From Treponema sp. (GTDB lineage Bacteria > Spirochaetota > Spirochaetia > Treponematales > Breznakiellaceae), in the NCBI GenBank assembly GCA_020216655.1, contig JAIWNU010000115.1:1-19294 (forward strand): 19,294 bases of DNA, written 5' to 3'. The translations under genes and the position numbers were made by a program. How positions within the stretch are numbered: position 1 is the stretch's first letter; each line of letters starts with the position of its first letter. The notes beneath the pieces are model-generated. The model worked only from the letters and a program-made list of their open reading frames with translations, searched no databases and had not been told where the DNA came from. Below, in pieces: positions 15,947 to 19,294 of the stretch.

Positions 15947-18154
15947 ATGATACCCCCCAAAAAATGGATTAAATTGCTCGGAGTAAGTCTCCTTTTTGCA
16001 GTGATTGATTTCTGGATATATTCTTCCTTAATTGGATCCTTCCGGTCCCTGACCGAAAAAGCCCAGTTCAAGGAGATTACCCTTTTTGCTAAAACTGCTC
16101 CTCAGGATGCCAACCTTTTTGATACATGGATCATGGAATTATCCCAGACCATTGAAGGCAGCAAAGGTCTTTATGTGCAGATGTCGCCAGAGACAGGGGC
16201 CTTTATTAATCCTACCGGCGATAAAATGGCCCTTTCGTTATGGGAACAGTTTAAGGATACGGCGGATTTTAAAAAAGGACTTGAAAGTGTATATTACCTC
16301 GAACCCTATGCGGGCAAACAGTCCGTATCAGATAGAAACGAACACTCCGGTCCGCTCAAGGTGTTTTTTGCCCCCGTGCCGGACGAAAATGGTGCTGATT
16401 TGCGGGGCGCACTAGTGGTGTTTACCATTCCTGGATCTGCTGCGGAATTTGAAAATCTATTGCGCAATCTTTGTCTCTTGGCCCTGCTGCTTTTTATCAT
16501 CATTTATAGTGTGGTTCTCTTTGCGCGGGACCCCTTAACAGGCTATGGAATACTCATTCTTTTTGGCATAGCCCTTGCGTTTATTGCATACCCATTGCTG
16601 GAAGCGGTAAGGCTTACCTTTGTAAAGGACGGCATTTTTACCTGGGAGATTTGGAAATCTACCCTATCTGCACGTTATCTGGTGTCCCTTTGGGGCTCCA
16701 TGCGCCTCGGCATTATAACCGCCAGTATATCAACAATCATCGGATTCTTGTTTGCCTTTGTAACCGAACGGACCAGTATCCGGGGCAAACGGCTTATCAG
16801 CACTCTTGCAACCATGCCGGTTATTTCCCCTCCCTTTTCTTTAACCTTGTCTATTATTCTCCTTTTTGGAAATAACGGTCTTATTACCAAGCAGCTGCTG
16901 GGCCTGCAGAACTTTAGCATCTATGGTCTTGGTGGACTGGTCTTGGTTCAGACCATCGGAATGTTCCCCATCGCGTTTTTAACCCTCTCCAGCGTTCTTA
17001 AATCCATCGATTCAACCGTGGAAGATGCTGCCATGGATTTGAACGCAGGCCGTTTCCATACCTTTTGGACTATTACCCTGCCCCTTGCCATGCCCGGTAT
17101 ACTTTCCGCATGGCTCTTGGTTTTTACCAACTCGCTGGCGGATTTCGCGAATCCCCTGCTTTTAGCTGGCTCCTACAAGGTTCTTTCGGTAGAAGCCTAT
17201 ATCGAAGTAACGGGCCGCAACAACTTAGGCGGAGGGGCTGCCTTGTCGCTGCTGCTGCTGCTTCCGACCCTGACTGCCTTCTTTACCCAGCGGTATTGGG
17301 TAAACCGCAAGAGCTTTGTTACCGTGACAGGCAAACCTTCAGTCAGGCTTACTGAGCTGGCGTCCAAGCCGGTACGGATCGCGCTTACCGCCTTTGTGGT
17401 TATCAGCCTCGGTTTTATCGTTGCCCTTTATGGAACGATTGTAGCCGGCTGTTTCGTAAAGAACTGGGGTATCGATTATACCTTTACCACCGCAAACATC
17501 GGGGAAGCCCTGTCTCGGGGCTGGCAGGCTATTCGGGACACGGTAACCCTGGCAACAATTGCGACCCCTCTGGCGGGGATCATCGCAATGGCAGCAGCCC
17601 TTATTCTTGTCCGGCGCAGTTTTATAGGAAAACGCCTTTTGGAAGTCCTGCTTATGACTCCCTTTGCCGTCCCCGGAACACTCGTGGGTATCGCCTATAT
17701 TCTCGCCTTTAACAAGCCCCCGCTGCTTCTGGTTGGAACCGCTGCTATTATTGTTATCAACTATATTATCCGTGAACTACCGGTAGGTATGGAAACGGGA
17801 ATCGCGAGCCTTAGGCAGATCGATCCCTCTATCGAAGAAGCTGCCCAGGATCTTGGGGCCGATATGCCTACGGTGTTCAAATCCATCGTACTTCCCCTTA
17901 TCCGGCCGGCCTTTTTGTCCAGCATGTCCTATACCTTTGTCCGTTCCATGACCGCGGTCAGCGCGGTCATTTTCCTCATTTCTGCCCGCTGGTACCATTT
18001 AACGGTGCAGATTTACAATTTCTCTGAAAATCTGCGTTTTGGGCTGGCCAGCGTGCTGGCCACTACGCTGATCCTGATTGTATTAGCCGCCTTTGGCATT
18101 ATGCGGCTTCTGGTGCGTGACCAGGGGCTTACCGAAAAAACAGTGTCTCAGTAG
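15947..18154 (+). CDS. ABC importer permease, two fused membrane units plus N-terminal extracytoplasmic domain
   Basis: 735 residues from ATG 15947, preceded by GGAG at 7 nt; a TTG 30 bp upstream lies inside the hairpin and is less likely. Two permease units are fused as in FbpB, ThiP and AfuB. Each has an EAA loop that docks to the ATPase: EDAAMDLNAGRFHTFWTITL (359-378) and EEAAQDLGADMPTVFKSIVL (630-649). Unusually, a TM helix (about 9-30), a hydrophilic domain of about 140 residues (32-170, including GLYVQMSPETGAFINP and SGPLKVFFAPVPDENGAD) and a second TM helix (172-193) come before the first permease unit. The hydrophilic part should face the periplasm and resembles small sensor or Cache-like ligand domains only in general shape. 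Its stop is 9 nt from the ATPase start. Confidence 0.9.
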   Translation: MIPPKKWIKLLGVSLLFAVIDFWIYSSLIGSFRSLTEKAQFKEITLFAKTAPQDANLFDTWIMELSQTIEGSKGLYVQMSPETGAFINPTGDKMALSLWEQFKDTADFKKGLESVYYLEPYAGKQSVSDRNEHSGPLKVFFAPVPDENGADLRGALVVFTIPGSAAEFENLLRNLCLLALLLFIIIYSVVLFARDPLTGYGILILFGIALAFIAYPLLEAVRLTFVKDGIFTWEIWKSTLSARYLVSLWGSMRLGIITASISTIIGFLFAFVTERTSIRGKRLISTLATMPVISPPFSLTLSIILLFGNNGLITKQLLGLQNFSIYGLGGLVLVQTIGMFPIAFLTLSSVLKSIDSTVEDAAMDLNAGRFHTFWTITLPLAMPGILSAWLLVFTNSLADFANPLLLAGSYKVLSVEAYIEVTGRNNLGGGAALSLLLLLPTLTAFFTQRYWVNRKSFVTVTGKPSVRLTELASKPVRIALTAFVVISLGFIVALYGTIVAGCFVKNWGIDYTFTTANIGEALSRGWQAIRDTVTLATIATPLAGIIAMAAALILVRRSFIGKRLLEVLLMTPFAVPGTLVGIAYILAFNKPPLLLVGTAAIIVINYIIRELPVGMETGIASLRQIDPSIEEAAQDLGADMPTVFKSIVLPLIRPAFLSSMSYTFVRSMTAVSAVIFLISARWYHLTVQIYNFSENLRFGLASVLATTLILIVLAAFGIMRLLVRDQGLTEKTVSQ

Positions 18155-18163
18155 GAGTTGTGT

Positions 18164-19276
18164 ATGACAGCAAAACAGAGCGTATCCGTTACCCTCCAGG
18201 GAGTTACCAAACGGTTTAAGAATACAAAAGGCAGGCCCGATGTCGTCGCGGTCCATGAGTCGAATTTTGTTGTTGCCCCGGGCGAACTTGTCACCTTGCT
18301 TGGCCCTTCAGGCTGTGGCAAGACTACAACCCTGAGAATGATTGCCGGTTTTGAGCTTCCTTCTTCCGGAAAAATCCTTATTGGCAACGAAGATGTTACC
18401 ATGCTCCCCCCCAATGCCCGGGATACGGCCACGGTGTTCCAAAGTTACGGCCTTTTTCCCCACATGACGGTGGCGGAAAATGTTGCCTATGGCTTACGCT
18501 TGCGGAAACTGGATAAACAGGAAATTGAACGCAAAGTGAAAGAAACCCTGGCCCTTGTCGGTCTGGAGCATCTGTCGGATCGCGCTCCGGGGCGGCTGTC
18601 AGGCGGCCAGCAGCAGCGGGTAGCCCTGGCCCGGAGCCTCATTGTAGAGCCCTCGGTACTGCTCCTGGATGAGCCCCTCTCCAATCTGGATGCCCTGCTT
18701 CGGGAACAGATGCGGATAGAAATCCGGCGGATCCAAAAAAGCCTCGGAATAACCGCAGTGTATGTAACCCATGACCGTATAGAAGCGATGAGCCTTTCCG
18801 ACCGGGTTATCGTGATGAAAGATGGTGAAATTCAACAGATTGGGACTCCCCAGGAAATTTACGAGGACCCGGTATCCTCCTTTGTCGCTGGTTTTGTCGG
18901 CAAGGTAGTCCTGTTTCCTGTGGAAGTCCTCGGCGGAAATGGCGCAACCTGGACATGCAGGCTTGGTACCCGGCAGCTCACCGTGAGCCGAAGTGCGGCG
19001 AACATCACGGCCAATTCTAAGGCCCTCGTGATGGCCCGGCCCGAGTCTCTGAGGCTCACAGAGCCTGGCTCAGGCCTTGTGGATGGGCGGGTTAAAATGA
19101 ACGTCTATCTGGGACACAGCATCGAATCCTTTATCGAAACACCCTTTGGGGAAATGCTGGTTCAGATTGATGATCCGGCGTCCAAAAAAGTATATGCCGA
19201 AGGGAGTTCCGTAGCCATCACCGCAGATGAAGGCTGGCTGCGGCTCCTGCCTGCCGCGCCTGGTGATAATCAGTAA
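18164..19276 (+). CDS. ABC importer ATPase (AfuC/FbpC/PotA-type, with TOBE domain)
   Basis: 370 residues from ATG 18164; AGGAG (18153-18157), overlapping the permease stop, lies 6 nt upstream, so translation is probably coupled. All nucleotide-binding elements are present: Walker A GPSGCGKTT (47-55), Q-loop Gln93 (VFQSYGLFPH), signature LSGGQQQR (145-152), Walker B VLLLDEP (165-171), D-loop SNLD, and His203 in VTHDRIEAMSLSD. That last segment reads HDRIEA where most relatives have HDQEEA. A C-terminal TOBE region of about 120 residues follows (VMARPESLRL near 285-295, then VYLGHSIESFIETPFGEML). It powers the permease from the cytoplasmic side. No terminator is visible in the 18 bases left after the stop. 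Confidence 0.93.
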   Translation: MTAKQSVSVTLQGVTKRFKNTKGRPDVVAVHESNFVVAPGELVTLLGPSGCGKTTTLRMIAGFELPSSGKILIGNEDVTMLPPNARDTATVFQSYGLFPHMTVAENVAYGLRLRKLDKQEIERKVKETLALVGLEHLSDRAPGRLSGGQQQRVALARSLIVEPSVLLLDEPLSNLDALLREQMRIEIRRIQKSLGITAVYVTHDRIEAMSLSDRVIVMKDGEIQQIGTPQEIYEDPVSSFVAGFVGKVVLFPVEVLGGNGATWTCRLGTRQLTVSRSAANITANSKALVMARPESLRLTEPGSGLVDGRVKMNVYLGHSIESFIETPFGEMLVQIDDPASKKVYAEGSSVAITADEGWLRLLPAAPGDNQ

Positions 19277-19294
19277 GACCGTGATCCACAAGGG

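Noticed and set aside
1..19294. tRNA genes, CRISPR arrays, transposases, attachment sites
   Set aside because: I looked for cloverleaf-like runs, regularly spaced repeats and transposase motifs and saw none.

Overview
The window looks like a chromosome segment from a Treponema-like spirochaete. This is inferred from several lines: a dense set of secreted lipoproteins with short LxxSC-type lipoboxes, an AraC-type regulator with a seven-TM N-terminus, a poly-G tract in a lipoprotein gene, and mid-range base composition with AT-rich patches. There is no rRNA gene to settle the taxonomy. I see no tRNA, CRISPR array, insertion sequence or phage gene.

Left flank (1-2910): the 3' end of a membrane protein resembling CrtO-type acyltransferases (+) meets an HpcH/HpaI-type aldolase (-) tail to tail over a perfect 26-bp palindrome. 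Upstream of the aldolase on the same strand is aspS (aspartyl-tRNA synthetase), separated by a strong hairpin terminator. The aspS promoter lies so close to the start codon that the mRNA may be leaderless.

Middle (2955-12900) is an accessory region full of interrupted genes. It holds an unassigned broken minus-strand frame and a decayed CcdA-like membrane protein gene that has lost the segment carrying its first conserved cysteine. Next comes a run of five export-targeted genes (4065-10290): a lipoprotein whose signal peptide is split by a G10 tract, a secreted serine alpha/beta-hydrolase, a PQQ-type beta-propeller lipoprotein, a small lipoprotein with a fibronectin-like C-terminus, and an M30-like zinc metalloprotease lipoprotein. 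These are closely spaced and probably form one transcription unit acting at the cell surface. After an approximately 700-bp gene-poor stretch comes a 7TM-AraC regulator broken by an in-frame TAA and an A8 frameshift. Converging on it is a large FG-GAP/VCBS lipoprotein gene broken by in-frame TAG and TAA codons with no frameshift.

Right flank (14604-19276): an intact three-gene ABC importer operon (periplasmic binding protein, fused two-unit permease with an unusual N-terminal extracytoplasmic domain, ATPase) runs from a recognisable promoter with an inverted repeat just upstream. It belongs to the AfuABC/FbpABC superfamily. The binding protein lacks the iron-binding tyrosine pair, so ferric iron is an unlikely substrate and a phosphorylated or other anionic small molecule is more plausible.

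The most promising points for follow-up are the poly-G tract as a possible phase-variation switch for the lipoprotein (and perhaps its operon), the full-length stop-interrupted FG-GAP gene with an internal ribosome-binding site, and the sensor-like domain on the ABC permease.
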